A DNA stretch of 64,000 nt from Betaproteobacteria bacterium GR16-43 (GCA_001953215.1 CP019169.1:4712001-4776000); one strand, 5' to 3'. Positions 39,297 to 49,147 are shown, counted from the first letter of the stretch. Notes: generated by a model from the letters alone, not told the origin. Made by a program: numbers and translations.

Positions 39297-40226
39297 TTGA
39301 GCACCGCATCGCCCTGGGAACCCCCGAAGGCGCGTCTCGCAGGCGACGACGCGGAAGATCCGCTGCACGCCGGGTTCTGGCGCCGCTTCTCGGCGTACTG
39401 GGTCGACGCGCTGCTCATGTACATCATCTCCTTCACGGTCACCTTCGGCATGATCGCGATGAATCCCGGGCTCGACCGGGTGGCCACAGTGTTCAGCATC
39501 GTCCTGGCCTGGCTCTACTCCGCGCTGATGGTCAGCAGCGGCACCCAGGCCACGCTCGGGATGATGGCCTTCGGCATCAAGGTGACCGACCTCGAGGGAG
39601 GGCGCATCACCTTCCTGCGCGCCACCGGCCGCCACTTCGCGACCTGGATTTCCGCGATCCTGCTGCTGGGCGGTTTCCTGATGGCCGCCTTCACCGCGCG
39701 CAAGCAGGCGCTGCACGACATGATCGCGAGCACCCTCGTCGTCCGCAAGGACGCGACGCCGGAAGAGGCCGCGTCCGGCAGCGGCACCATGAAGCTCACC
39801 TGGGGCGTGTGGGTGATGATCCTGCTGCTGGGCCCGATGCCGATGTTCGCCGGCATCGTCGCCGCGATCTCGATTCCGGCCTACCAGGACTTCACCGTGC
39901 GCGCCCACCTGGTGGAGTCGGTCGCCGAGGCGAATGCCGCGAAGTCCGCGGTGGTCGCCTACTACGGGGTGAACAGCAAGTTGCCCACCACGCTCGACGA
40001 CACCACGTTCCGCAAGAGCGTGTCGCCCTATGCCGGGGTGGTGACCGCCGTGCTCGAAGGGCCGACCATCGAGATCCGCGTCACGCCGGCCAGCGACCAG
40101 AACATCCTCAAGGGCGGCTCCGTCGTGATGCGCTCGCCCAACGCCGCGCCGCGCTTCGATTGGACCTGCCGCGGCGACGGCATCGCCGATCGCTACCTGC
40201 CCTTCTCCTGCCGCGAGCCGAAATGA
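39297..40226 (+). CDS. RDD membrane domain fused to a type IV pilin-like domain
   Basis: 309 aa from a TTG at 39297, 7 nt after pilU. Residues about 25-150 are an RDD domain (FWRRFSAYWVDALLMYII with the Arg/Asp pattern, then LGMMAFGIKV and ALHDMIASTLVV), with three membrane helices. Residues about 172-309 look like a pilin: hydrophobic stretch, then SIPAYQDFTVRAHLVES, AAKSAVVAYYGVNSKLPTT, and a C-terminal disulphide loop with Cys291 (FDWTCRGDG) and Cys305 (RYLPFSC). The prepilin cleavage motif is absent, so it cannot be processed like a normal pilin and probably stays membrane-anchored. Confidence 0.8.
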   Translation: MSTASPWEPPKARLAGDDAEDPLHAGFWRRFSAYWVDALLMYIISFTVTFGMIAMNPGLDRVATVFSIVLAWLYSALMVSSGTQATLGMMAFGIKVTDLEGGRITFLRATGRHFATWISAILLLGGFLMAAFTARKQALHDMIASTLVVRKDATPEEAASGSGTMKLTWGVWVMILLLGPMPMFAGIVAAISIPAYQDFTVRAHLVESVAEANAAKSAVVAYYGVNSKLPTTLDDTTFRKSVSPYAGVVTAVLEGPTIEIRVTPASDQNILKGGSVVMRSPNAAPRFDWTCRGDGIADRYLPFSCREPK

Positions 40227-40756
40227 GATCGATCCAGGAAAACCTCACGCAGTACGCGGCCTACCACCGCGACCGCCGCAACATCGCCACGCACTTCGTG
40301 GGCGTGCCGTTGATCGTCTTCTCGGTCATCCTCGCGCTGAGCGTCGTGACGCTTCCGATCGGCTCGGTGGCCGTGCCGCTCGCCGTGGTGACGACCGTGG
40401 CCGCGATCGCCTACTACGTGGCACTCGACGCGATGCTGGGCGTCACCATGGCCGTGATCCTGCTGCTGATGTGCGCGGGCGCCAGCGAGATCACCGCCCG
40501 CGCGAGCACGCCGGGTTCGCTCGGCTGGGCGCTCGGCATCTTCGTCTTTGGTTGGGCACTCCAGTACTGGGGCCACTACTTCGAGGGCATGAAGCCCGCG
40601 TTCTACGACGACGTGAAGCAGTTGCTGATCGGCCCTCTCTTCGTGCTCGCCGAGGCGTTCTTCCAATTCGGCGCGAAGCCCGAGCTGCGCCGCTACATCG
40701 AGGACCGGGTCGGCCCGACCGTTGCCCGCCGAACCGGCGCTTCACCCACGGGATGA
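40223..40756 (+). CDS. DUF962/Mpo1-like membrane protein (first of two)
   Basis: 177 aa. The start QYAAYHRDRRNIATHFVGVP and later WALQYWGHYFEGMKPA with conserved His residues match the DUF962 (Mpo1-like) family, whose yeast member Mpo1 is an iron-dependent dioxygenase of 2-hydroxy fatty acids. Four hydrophobic helices lie between about 25 and 125. It overlaps both neighbours by ATGA junctions. Confidence 0.82.
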   Translation: MRSIQENLTQYAAYHRDRRNIATHFVGVPLIVFSVILALSVVTLPIGSVAVPLAVVTTVAAIAYYVALDAMLGVTMAVILLLMCAGASEITARASTPGSLGWALGIFVFGWALQYWGHYFEGMKPAFYDDVKQLLIGPLFVLAEAFFQFGAKPELRRYIEDRVGPTVARRTGASPTG

Positions 40757-41100
40757 CCATGGCCTACGCGAACTTCCGGGATTTCTATCCCTACTACCTC
40801 TCCGAGCACCGCAACCCGACGTGCCGCAAGCTCCACTTCGCGGGCAGCACGCTGGTGCTGGCACTCATCGCGGCCGCGCTCTTCACCGGGAAGATGTGGA
40901 TCTTCGCGCTGGTGCCGATCGCGGGCTACGGATTCGCGTGGGTCGGCCACTTCGCGTTCGAGAAGAACCGGCCCGCGACGTTCAAGTACCCCGGATACAG
41001 CCTGATGGGCGACTGGGTGATGTACTGGCAATTGCTGACCGGGAAGATCCCCTTTGAAGAACGAGACGCTAGAGCTGGCCAAGGCGCTGATCGCGCGTAA
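40753..41100 (+). CDS. DUF962 family membrane protein (second of two)
   Basis: 115 aa. [21 protein letters not shown] and [26 protein letters not shown]-type sequence (shown in part) are the DUF962 hallmark, here in a short two-helix form. It overlaps the preceding DUF962 gene (ATGA) and dapE by 47 nt. A second ATG two codons in (40759) is possible. Function is unknown; related to Mpo1-like proteins. Confidence 0.82.
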   Translation: MTMAYANFRDFYPYYLSEHRNPTCRKLHFAGSTLVLALIAAALFTGKMWIFALVPIAGYGFAWVGHFAFEKNRPATFKYPGYSLMGDWVMYWQLLTGKIPFEERDARAGQGADRA

Positions 41101-42184
41101 GTCCGTCACCCCGGCCGATGAAGGCTGCCAGCAACTCCTGATCGATCGACTCACCCCCCTCGGCTTCAAGGCCGAGTCGATGGTGCACGGCGAGGTCACG
41201 AACCTGTGGATCCGCCACGGCAGCGGCAAGCCGCTCGTCGTGCTCGCCGGCCATACCGACGTCGTCGCCCCGGGCCCGGTCGAAAAGTGGCACTCCGATC
41301 CGTTCACGCCCACCGTCCGCGAGGGCAAGCTCTACGGGCGCGGTGCGGCCGACATGAAGACCGCCATCGCCGCCTTCGTGACCGCGGCCGAGCGCTTCGT
41401 GGCGGCGCATCCGTCCCATCCGGGTTCGGTGGCGTTGCTCGTCACCTCCGATGAAGAAGGCCCCGCCGTCGACGGCACCGTTCGCGTCGTGGAAGCCTTG
41501 AAGCGCCGCGGCGAGACCATCGACTACTGCATCGTGGGCGAGCCTTCTTCGTCCCAGGTCTTCGGCGACACGATCAAGAACGGCCGGCGCGGCACCCTCG
41601 CCGGCAAGCTCGCCGTCGAAGGCATCCAGGGCCACGTCGCCTACGCGCACCGCGCGAAGAATCCCGTGCATCTCGCCGCACCCGTGATCGCGGAGCTGGT
41701 GGCGACGGAATGGGATCGGGGCAACGCCTTCTTCCCGCCGACGACGTTCCAGGTTTCCAACATCCACGCGGGCAGCGGGGCGCAGAACATCATCCCGGGC
41801 CAGGTGCGCATCGATTTCAATTTCCGCTATTCCACCGAGAGCACCGCCGAGAGCCTGAAGGCGCGCGTGGAGGCGATCCTCGACCGCCACGGCCTCGACT
41901 ACAGCGTGGACTGGATCCTCGGCGGCAAGCCCTTCCTCACCGAACGCGGCAAGCTCGTGGACACGCTCTCGCGCGTGGTGAAGCAGGTCTCGGGCGTGAC
42001 GCCGGAGATCAACTGCACCGGCGGCACCTCCGACGGGCGCTTCATCATCGACATCTGCCCGCAGGTGGTGGAGTTCGGCCCGGTGAATCGCTCCATCCAC
42101 AAGGTGAACGAAGCCGTGGCGCTCGAGGAGATCGAGCCGCTCGCCGAGGTCTACCGCCTGGCCCTCGAGGACCTGCTGCTGTGA
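41054..42184 (+). CDS. dapE: Succinyl-diaminopimelate desuccinylase DapE
   Basis: DapE hydrolyses N-succinyl-LL-diaminopimelate, a zinc peptidase-family M20 enzyme. The 376-aa product has the metal motifs [12 protein letters not shown] (His and catalytic Asp), [10 protein letters not shown] (Asp), [10 protein letters not shown] (Glu-Glu) and a C-terminal His-containing NRSIHKVNE. Start is TTG at 41054, inside the end of the DUF962 gene. It completes the dapC-dapD-dapE set on one transcript. Confidence 0.96.
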   Translation: MKNETLELAKALIARKSVTPADEGCQQLLIDRLTPLGFKAESMVHGEVTNLWIRHGSGKPLVVLAGHTDVVAPGPVEKWHSDPFTPTVREGKLYGRGAADMKTAIAAFVTAAERFVAAHPSHPGSVALLVTSDEEGPAVDGTVRVVEALKRRGETIDYCIVGEPSSSQVFGDTIKNGRRGTLAGKLAVEGIQGHVAYAHRAKNPVHLAAPVIAELVATEWDRGNAFFPPTTFQVSNIHAGSGAQNIIPGQVRIDFNFRYSTESTAESLKARVEAILDRHGLDYSVDWILGGKPFLTERGKLVDTLSRVVKQVSGVTPEINCTGGTSDGRFIIDICPQVVEFGPVNRSIHKVNEAVALEEIEPLAEVYRLALEDLLL

Positions 42185-43068
42185 CGGTGAGCGAGCTCCT
42201 CGACGAAGCGATCGCGCGCCTGGAGCAGGCGCATGTGAGCTTCGGCCACGGGACCACCAACGTGCTGGACGAAGCGGTCTGGCTCCTGCTGCACGCGCTG
42301 CGCCTGCCGCTCGACTCGCTGAACGAGCACCTGGACGAAACGCCCACGGCCGCGAAGGTTAAGGCCTTCCGCACGCTCGTCACGCGGCGCATCGAGTCGC
42401 GCAAGCCCGCGGCCTACCTGATGAAGGAGGCCTGGCTGGGCGAACACCGCTTCTACGTCGACGAACGCGTGATCGTGCCGCGCTCCTTCATCGCCGAGTG
42501 GATGCAGCCGCGCCGCTACGACGAGACGGTGAGCTTCTTCGGCCGCACGAACCGCGAATCGGTGAAGCGCGCGCTGGACCTGTGCACTGGCTCCGGCTGC
42601 CTCGCGATCCTCATGGCCCTCATGTTCCCCGAGGCGCAAGTGGACGCGGCCGACCTCTCCGCCGACGCGCTCGACGTCGCGAAACGCAACGTGCTCGACT
42701 ACAACCTCGGGCGGCGCATCCACCTCGTGCGCTCCGACCTCTTCTCGGCGCTGGGCGGACGCACCTACGACTTGATCATCTCCAACCCGCCCTACGTGAA
42801 GGCGGCCTCGATGAAGCGGCTGCCGCCGGAGTACCTCGCGGAGCCGACGCTAGCCCTCGCGAGCGGCCGCGACGGCCTCGACCACACGCGCACCATCCTG
42901 CGCGAAGCGTATCGCCACCTGAACCCGGGCGGCATGCTCGTGGTGGAGATCGGCCACAACCGGCGCGCGCTCGAGCGCGCCTTTCCGCGCCTGCCGTTCG
43001 AGTGGCCCGCGACGAAGAGTGGCGCGGGGTACGTCTTCACCCTGCGGCGCGAGGACCTCGAAGCCTGA
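42181..43068 (+). CDS. prmB: 50S ribosomal protein L3 N5-glutamine methyltransferase PrmB
   Basis: PrmB methylates a Gln of ribosomal protein L3. The 295-aa product has the N-terminal helical domain, the SAM motif [14 protein letters not shown], and the catalytic NPPY motif ([11 protein letters not shown]). L3-type rather than release-factor-type (PrmC) is favoured by PRSFIAEW and the [10 protein letters not shown] region. GTG start at 42181 overlaps the dapE stop (GTGA). It ends the dap operon. Confidence 0.93.
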   Translation: MTVSELLDEAIARLEQAHVSFGHGTTNVLDEAVWLLLHALRLPLDSLNEHLDETPTAAKVKAFRTLVTRRIESRKPAAYLMKEAWLGEHRFYVDERVIVPRSFIAEWMQPRRYDETVSFFGRTNRESVKRALDLCTGSGCLAILMALMFPEAQVDAADLSADALDVAKRNVLDYNLGRRIHLVRSDLFSALGGRTYDLIISNPPYVKAASMKRLPPEYLAEPTLALASGRDGLDHTRTILREAYRHLNPGGMLVVEIGHNRRALERAFPRLPFEWPATKSGAGYVFTLRREDLEA

Positions 43069-43113
43069 CGCGCAGCGGCCAAGGCGTCGCTGCCCCCCGA
43101 CGTTCAAACAAAT

Positions 43114-43140
43114 TTGCACTTTCCAATGTATTGATTGCAC
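43114..43140 (+). repeat. TTGCAC direct repeat, 21 bp apart
   Basis: Two TTGCAC hexamers (43114-43119 and 43135-43140) lie two helical turns apart in an AT-rich stretch just upstream of the sigma-54-like promoter. Spacing on the same DNA face suggests a dimeric activator site; this is inference. Confidence 0.4.
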
Positions 43141-43154
43141 AACGGATCGCGAAG

Positions 43155-43169
43155 TGGCACGTCCGATGC
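43155..43169 (+). promoter_or_regulatory. Sigma-54-type promoter upstream of the di-heme oxidoreductase
   Basis: TGGCACGTCCGATGC has GG and GC exactly 10 nt apart and matches the consensus TGGCACN5TTGC at all but one position. The predicted start is about 12 nt downstream, giving a leader of about 55 nt. Confidence 0.65.
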
Positions 43170-43233
43170 GTGTAAGCCTTCCAGAATAAGAAACCCATAG
43201 GTTCACGGCGCACGCAAAGAGGGGGAAAGCGCC

Positions 43234-44616
43234 ATGAGCAAGTTGTCCGTTCTCGTACCTGCTGCAGTCATCGTCGGTTCCGCGTTGTTTTATGCCGACC
43301 TCGCATCATCACAAGCCTTTACCTCGAGCCGCGCCCGCGATCCCGGCCCGCGCGGCGGCCCGCTGGGCGCCGGAGGACCGCTCCCGGGGCTGACCGTCAA
43401 GGAGCTGGCCTTCTTCAACGCCGGCAAGGACGACTTCGAGGAAGCCGAGGCCGTTCCCGACGGCCTCGGACCCACGATGAACCTGGATGGCTGCGGAGGC
43501 TGCCATTCCCAACCGGCCACGGGCGGCACCAGCCCCGCGGTCAATCCGCAGGTCGCCTTCGCGAAAGCGCTCGGGGCGAGGAACACCGTGCCCTCGTTCA
43601 TCAAGGTGGACGGTCCGATCCGCGAAGCGCGCTTCGTGCGCAATCCCGACGGCTCGCCCGACGGGGGCGTGCATGCGCTCTTCACGATCGCGGGCCGCAG
43701 CGATGCACCCGGTTGCGTGCTGCCGCAGGAGGACTTCGCCTCCCAGGTCTCGCGCAACAACGTGGTCTTCCGCATTCCGACGCCGGTCTTCGGCGCCGGG
43801 CTGGTCGAGCAGATCCCCGACGCGACGATCGTGGCCAACCTCGCGGCCGACCAGTCGATCAAGCAGCCATTGGGCATCCGCGGACGCGCCAACTTCCAGG
43901 CGCCGAGCGGGCAGACCAACAACAACGGCAACGACGGAACAGTCGCGCGCTTCGGCTGGAAGGCGCAGAACAAGTCGCTGCTGCTGTTCGCGGGCGAGGC
44001 CTACAACGTCGAGATGGGCATCACCAACGAGATCTTCCAGACGGAACGCAACGAGACCAAGGCCTGCCACTTCACGACGGTGCCGAACGACGCGTTGAAC
44101 ACCGAAGCGTTGACGCCCCTGGACGCGGTGCAGGCGATCGAGAAGTTCGCGGTCTTCCAGCGCTTCCTCGCGGCGCCGACGCCCTCGACCAACGCGCCGG
44201 GCGGATCCGACTCGATCTCGCGCGGCAAGGGGACCTTCAGCGACATCGGCTGCGCCCTCTGCCACACGCCGTCGATGAAGACGGGCAACTCGACCGTGGC
44301 GGCGCTGCGCTACAAGACGGCCAACCTGTACTCGGACCTCGTCGTGCATGACATGGGCCCGGGGCTGGCGGACGGCGTCTCGCAGGGCCAGGCGACCGGC
44401 AGGGAGTTCCGCACGGCACCGCTGTGGGGATTGGGCCAGCGGCTCTTCTTCCTGCACGACGGCCGCACGGACGACCTGCTGGAGGCGATCAACGCGCACG
44501 CGAGCGGAAGCTCGCAGCGTGGAGATGCTTCGGAAGCCAACGAAGTGGTGAAGACGTTCAACAACCTCAGTGAACGCCAGAAGCAGGACGTCTTGAACTT
44601 CCTGCGGTCGTTGTAA
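43234..44616 (+). CDS. Di-heme oxidoreductase (DHOR/DUF1111 family), periplasmic c-type cytochrome
   Basis: 460 aa with a signal peptide (about 1-27, LASSQA). Two c-heme sites: CGGCH (87-91) and CALCH (340-344). The sequence between and after, including GPTMNLDGCGGCHSQP, IPTPVFGAGLVEQIPD, FGWKAQNKSLLLFAGEAYN and APLWGLGQRLFFLHDGR, matches the DUF1111 di-heme family related to MauG-like peroxidases. The substrate is unknown. A sigma-54-like promoter lies about 65 nt upstream, so it may respond to nitrogen or another bEBP-controlled signal. It is convergent with the RraA-like gene. Confidence 0.88.
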   Translation: MSKLSVLVPAAVIVGSALFYADLASSQAFTSSRARDPGPRGGPLGAGGPLPGLTVKELAFFNAGKDDFEEAEAVPDGLGPTMNLDGCGGCHSQPATGGTSPAVNPQVAFAKALGARNTVPSFIKVDGPIREARFVRNPDGSPDGGVHALFTIAGRSDAPGCVLPQEDFASQVSRNNVVFRIPTPVFGAGLVEQIPDATIVANLAADQSIKQPLGIRGRANFQAPSGQTNNNGNDGTVARFGWKAQNKSLLLFAGEAYNVEMGITNEIFQTERNETKACHFTTVPNDALNTEALTPLDAVQAIEKFAVFQRFLAAPTPSTNAPGGSDSISRGKGTFSDIGCALCHTPSMKTGNSTVAALRYKTANLYSDLVVHDMGPGLADGVSQGQATGREFRTAPLWGLGQRLFFLHDGRTDDLLEAINAHASGSSQRGDASEANEVVKTFNNLSERQKQDVLNFLRSL

Positions 44617-44625
44617 GCTTAAGAA

Positions 44626-45327
44626 TCATTTCTTCTTGCTCGCTTCGTAACGCGCCTTCGTTTCGGCGTTCATCGGATAGAGGCCGGGAAGGGGAACTCC
44701 CTTCCCGACTTCTTCCATGATCCAGCCTTCCATCCGCTCCTGCTCCGGGGCGGTGGCCACCATCTCGTCCACGAACGCCGCGGGGATCAGCACCGCGCCG
44801 TCGTCATCCACGACCACGACGTCGTCCGGGAAGACCGCGACGCCGCCACAGCCGATCGGCTCCTGCCAGTTCACGAACGTGAGGCCCGCCACCGAGGGCG
44901 GCGCCGCCGCGCCCTGGCACCACACCGGAAGGCCCGTCGAAAGCACACCCGCCATGTCGCGCAGCACGCCGTCGGTGATGAGCGCGGTCACGCCCTTCTT
45001 CGCCATGCGGGCGCAGAGGATGTCGCCGAAGATCCCCGCATCCGTCGTGCCCATCGCATCGGCCACGACGATGCAGCCTTCGGGCATCGCCTCGATCGCG
45101 CCGCGCGTGGAGATCGGCTTCGACCACGATTCCGGCGTCGCGAGGTCTTCGCGCGCGGGCACGAAGCGCAGCGTGAACGCCTTGCCCACGAGGCGCGGCT
45201 GCCCCGCGCGGATCGGGCGCGTGCCGCGCATCCAGACGTTCCTCAACCCCTTCTTGAGGAGAAGCGTGGTCAGGGTGGCGGTGGTGACTTTCGACAGTGT
45301 CGAGACGACTTTGGGATCGAGGGACAT
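44626..45327 (-). CDS. RraA-like / 4-hydroxy-4-methyl-2-oxoglutarate aldolase family protein
   Basis: 233 aa of the RraA/HMG-aldolase fold. Motifs include GKAFTLRFVPAREDLA, MGTTDAGIFGDILCARMAKKGV (aldolase-type G-x-x-x-A region), ITDGVLRDMAGV with the Arg-Asp pair that binds pyruvate and metal, and DDVVVVDDDGAVLIP. The RD pair and context beside a class II aldolase favour an oxo-acid aldolase or decarboxylase over an RNase E inhibitor. The class II aldolase lies upstream on the same strand, separated by a repeat element. Confidence 0.8.
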   Translation of the reverse strand: MSLDPKVVSTLSKVTTATLTTLLLKKGLRNVWMRGTRPIRAGQPRLVGKAFTLRFVPAREDLATPESWSKPISTRGAIEAMPEGCIVVADAMGTTDAGIFGDILCARMAKKGVTALITDGVLRDMAGVLSTGLPVWCQGAAAPPSVAGLTFVNWQEPIGCGGVAVFPDDVVVVDDDGAVLIPAAFVDEMVATAPEQERMEGWIMEEVGKGVPLPGLYPMNAETKARYEASKKK

Positions 45328-45356
45328 GGACGCTTCCGCAAGAGGTTAGAAAGGGC

Positions 45357-45493
45357 ATTGAACCGCAGAGGCCCCGGAGCCCCCGGAGAAACCCAAGGCT
45401 TAATGAAGATCATCGCAGGAGACACTTTGCCGGAGAAGCCCATTGCGACTCACAGGGGTTCCTCCGGGGTCTCCGGGGCCTCTGCGGTTCAAT
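45357..45493. repeat. Inverted repeat element, AACCGCAGAG family
   Basis: Arms 45357-45394 and 45456-45493 (38 nt each) are reverse complements with two mismatches, separated by 61 nt. Core units are GAACCGCAGAG and GGCCCCGGAG with a 10-12-nt phasing like that of the elements at 396-527 and 2457-2599. It fills the gap between the class II aldolase and RraA-like genes. Confidence 0.88.
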
Positions 45494-45511
45494 CGCCTTT
45501 GACTTTGACCT

Positions 45512-46273
45512 TCACTCCCGCCAGCCCGCTTGCTTCCGATCCAGCATACGAAGCAAAGCCGGCCAAGCGATCATCCCGCCCGACTGCTTCATCACGATGT
45601 CAGCGTTCTTCCGGATGCCATCGATGATCGGCTGCGGCACGGGAATCAACTCGCCCCCGCCCGCCTGTGCGCGCACCTGCACTTCGCACGCCTTCTGCAG
45701 GATGTACATGCTGAGGAAGCAATCGGCGACGTTCGGCCCGCAGGTGAGCAGCCCGTGGTTGCGCAGGATCATGAAGTGGTTCTTCCCGAGGTCGGCGACC
45801 AGCCGCGCCTTCTCGGCGGGATTCAACGCCAGGCCCTCGTACGCGTGGTACGCGAGATTGGACAACGGGAAGAGCGACTGCTGCGAAATTCCGCGCAGGC
45901 CTTCCTTCTGGCACGACACCGCCACGCCGTCGAGCGTGTGCAGGTGCATCACGCAATGCGCATCCTCGCGCGCCGCGTGCACGGCGGAGTGGATGGTGAA
46001 ACCCGCGGGATTGATCTCGAACGGCGAGGGCATGACCTTGGCCGCCTGCAGGTCCACCTTCACCAGGCTGGAAGGCGTGATCTCCTCGAACAGCATTCCG
46101 TACGGATTGATGAGGAAGTGGTGCTCCGGCCCGGGCACGCGCGCCGACAGGTGCGTGAAGACGAGGTCGTCCCAACCGTAATGCGCCACCAGCCGGTAGG
46201 CCGCGGCGAGATCGGTGCGCACCGCCCACTCCTCGGCGGTGACCTGCTCCCTCACGTTTCGAATCGCTTCCAT
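45512..46273 (-). CDS. Class II aldolase/adducin family protein
   Basis: 253 aa from the ATG at 46273. Metal-binding His residues appear in CVMHLHTLDGVAV and in RNHGLLTCG, and the N-terminal segment WDDLVFTHLSARVPG is typical of fuculose-phosphate-aldolase-like proteins. Members cleave sugar phosphates or act as decarboxylases; substrate is unknown. A longer frame to 46384 exists but the start here is chosen because homologous sequence begins at MEAIRNVREQ. It is divergent from the VOC-pdxH-chaC operon. Confidence 0.85.
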   Translation of the reverse strand: MEAIRNVREQVTAEEWAVRTDLAAAYRLVAHYGWDDLVFTHLSARVPGPEHHFLINPYGMLFEEITPSSLVKVDLQAAKVMPSPFEINPAGFTIHSAVHAAREDAHCVMHLHTLDGVAVSCQKEGLRGISQQSLFPLSNLAYHAYEGLALNPAEKARLVADLGKNHFMILRNHGLLTCGPNVADCFLSMYILQKACEVQVRAQAGGGELIPVPQPIIDGIRKNADIVMKQSGGMIAWPALLRMLDRKQAGWRE

Positions 46274-46292
46274 TTCAGCCTCCGGGCGATGA

Positions 46293-47313
<1,021 letters not shown>

Positions 47314-47341
<28 letters not shown>

Positions 47342-47943
47342 AGGCCGACCCGCTCACGCCCACGCAGTTGCTGGCCTCGCTGCGCGAGGCGCTCACGCCG
47401 TGGGAGCGCGGCACGCCCTTCTGGATCTTCGCGTACGGCTCGCTCATGTGGAACCCCAGCTTCACGTTCGATGCGCGCCACGTGGCCACGATTCGCGGCT
47501 ATCACCGCTCGTTCCGCGTCTGGTCGCGCATCAACCGCGGCACGCCCGACAACCCGGGCCTGGTCCTCACGCTCGAGCGTGGCGGAAGCTGCAAGGGCCT
47601 GGTCTACGGCATCGCGCCCGACCGCGTGCAGGAAGAAATGCACGGCATCTGGAAGCGCGAGATGTCCTACGGATCCTATTGCCCGAAGTGGATCAACTGC
47701 GTCGTCGGGGCCGAGACGGTGCGCGCCCTCGCCTTCACGGTGAATCGCGAGTGCTCCGGCTACGCGGGCGAGATCCCCACCGAGGTGATGGTGAACTCGA
47801 TCGCCAGCGCGCGCGGCCGCTACGGGCCCGCGCACGACTACCTCTTCAAGACGACCGAAACGCTGCACGCGCACGGCATCCGGGATTCGCGCGTCGAGCG
47901 CCTGGCCGACCTCGTGCGCGCCCGCATGCACAAGGCGGCCTGA
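47314..47943 (+). CDS. chaC: Gamma-glutamylcyclotransferase, ChaC family
   Basis: ChaC-type enzymes break glutathione into Cys-Gly and 5-oxoproline. The 209-aa product has [15 protein letters not shown] (the YGSL substrate loop) and [12 protein letters not shown] with the catalytic-Glu region. The ATG at 47314 has AGGAGG 5 nt upstream, inside the end of pdxH (28-nt overlap). Role is glutathione turnover by family. Confidence 0.88.
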
Positions 47944-47949
47944 GGCGCG

Positions 47950-48831
47950 TCACTTCTTCCCGTAGATCTCCAGGTAGCGCCGCAGGACCGCGGAATCGTC
48001 TTCCTCGCCGAAGCCCCGCGCCACCGTGTCGAGGAAGATCTCGCGAGCGCATTCGGACATCGGCGCGGGAAGCCCCAGGTCGCGGGCCGTGTCGACGAAC
48101 AGGCCCACGTCCTTCGCGAGCACGCGTGCGGCCGCATGGACCGAGGCGTCGCCCTCCAGCGCCCGCGCCATGCGATCGGTGAAGATCCAGCTGCCGCCCG
48201 AGCTCGCGTTCACGACCTCACGCACCTGGCGCAGGTCGAGGCCCAGCTTCGAGGCCATCGCCATCGCCTCGCACCCGGCGGCGAGGTTGGCCGCGGCGAG
48301 CATGTTGTTCACCACCTTCATCCGCGAGCCGTCGCCCGCGCGCCCACTGACGCGGAAGCACTTCGCGGACATCGCGTCCAGCACGGACTCGCACGCCGTG
48401 AACGCGGCCGCCGGACCCGAAGCCATCACCGTCAGGGTTCCTGCATGCGCGCGCGCCGGCCCGCCGGAGATCGGGGCGTCGAGCATCGAAATGCCCGCCC
48501 CCGCGAGCTCGTCCGCCAGGGCTTCCGAATCCCTCGGCGCGATCGTGCTGCACATCATCAAGGTCGATCCGCGCGCGAGGGTACCGCACAAGCCTCGTTC
48601 GCCAAACAGCACGGCGCGAGTCTGCGCGGCATCCACGACGACGGTGATCACGACCGAGGCGGCCCGCCCGGCCTCCATCGCACTGCCGCACCCGACCGCG
48701 CCCAACGCGACCGCCGCGGCCTGGCGTTCGGGGACGATGTCGTGCGCGTGCACGGCGAAACCCTTGGCGAGCAGCGCGCGCGCCACGCCGAGGCCCATCG
48801 CCCCGGTCCCGACGATACCGACGGTTTCCAG
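47950..48831 (-). CDS. 3-hydroxyisobutyrate/beta-hydroxyacid dehydrogenase family protein (CTG start)
   Basis: An NAD(P)-dependent oxidoreductase of the 6-phosphogluconate-dehydrogenase superfamily. 293 aa if it starts at CTG 48831, giving (M)ETVGIVGTGAMGLGVA with an intact G-x-G-x-x-G nucleotide-binding loop. The first ATG (48798) would delete most of that loop, and no ATG, GTG or TTG exists between the upstream stop and it. GAAGG lies 8 nt before the CTG. Other motifs: MLDAPISGGPARAHAGTL (substrate loop) and GDGSRMKVVNNML with the catalytic Lys. The stop lies 7 nt from convergent chaC. Substrate unknown. Confidence 0.85.
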   Translation of the reverse strand: METVGIVGTGAMGLGVARALLAKGFAVHAHDIVPERQAAAVALGAVGCGSAMEAGRAASVVITVVVDAAQTRAVLFGERGLCGTLARGSTLMMCSTIAPRDSEALADELAGAGISMLDAPISGGPARAHAGTLTVMASGPAAAFTACESVLDAMSAKCFRVSGRAGDGSRMKVVNNMLAAANLAAGCEAMAMASKLGLDLRQVREVVNASSGGSWIFTDRMARALEGDASVHAAARVLAKDVGLFVDTARDLGLPAPMSECAREIFLDTVARGFGEEDDSAVLRRYLEIYGKK

Positions 48832-48834
48832 CCG

Positions 48835-49137
48835 CTACGCCTTCGGGAAACGGCTGTCGCGCACCACCGTGCAGACCTGCAGGCGGTACTCGCTGTAGAA
48901 GTCCTCGCGGCCCTTGCGCTTCGCCTCGACGTGCTCCGAATGCGTCGCCCACGCGCGCTGGTGCTCCTCGGTGTCGAACTCCACGATCGTGCAGCGCTCG
49001 CCGTCGGCCGCGGTATAGACCTTGTGCTGGATGTAGCCGGGCATCTTCGAGACGATCTCGAGCATGCGCGCGAGCGTCGTGCCGTACTCGTCGCCTGCGT
49101 CGGGACGAAGGCGGTTGCGAAAAACCGTCAGGATCAA
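48835..49137 (-). CDS. Antibiotic-biosynthesis-monooxygenase (ABM) domain protein
   Basis: A 100-aa single-domain ferredoxin-like protein. MILTVFRNRLRPDAGDEYG, MPGYIQHKVYTAADGE and VEFDTEEHQRAWATHSEH match the ABM fold, which includes small cofactor-free monooxygenases and heme-degrading enzymes. It ends 3 nt before the CTG start of the dehydrogenase and begins 10 nt after the small secreted protein. Substrate unknown. Confidence 0.82.
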   Translation of the reverse strand: MILTVFRNRLRPDAGDEYGTTLARMLEIVSKMPGYIQHKVYTAADGERCTIVEFDTEEHQRAWATHSEHVEAKRKGREDFYSEYRLQVCTVVRDSRFPKA

Positions 49138-49147
49138 ATGAAATCTC

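Noticed and set aside
43072-43093. Terminator after prmB
   Set aside because: Only a 6-bp GCAGCG/CGCTGC stem with a 10-nt loop and no T-run.
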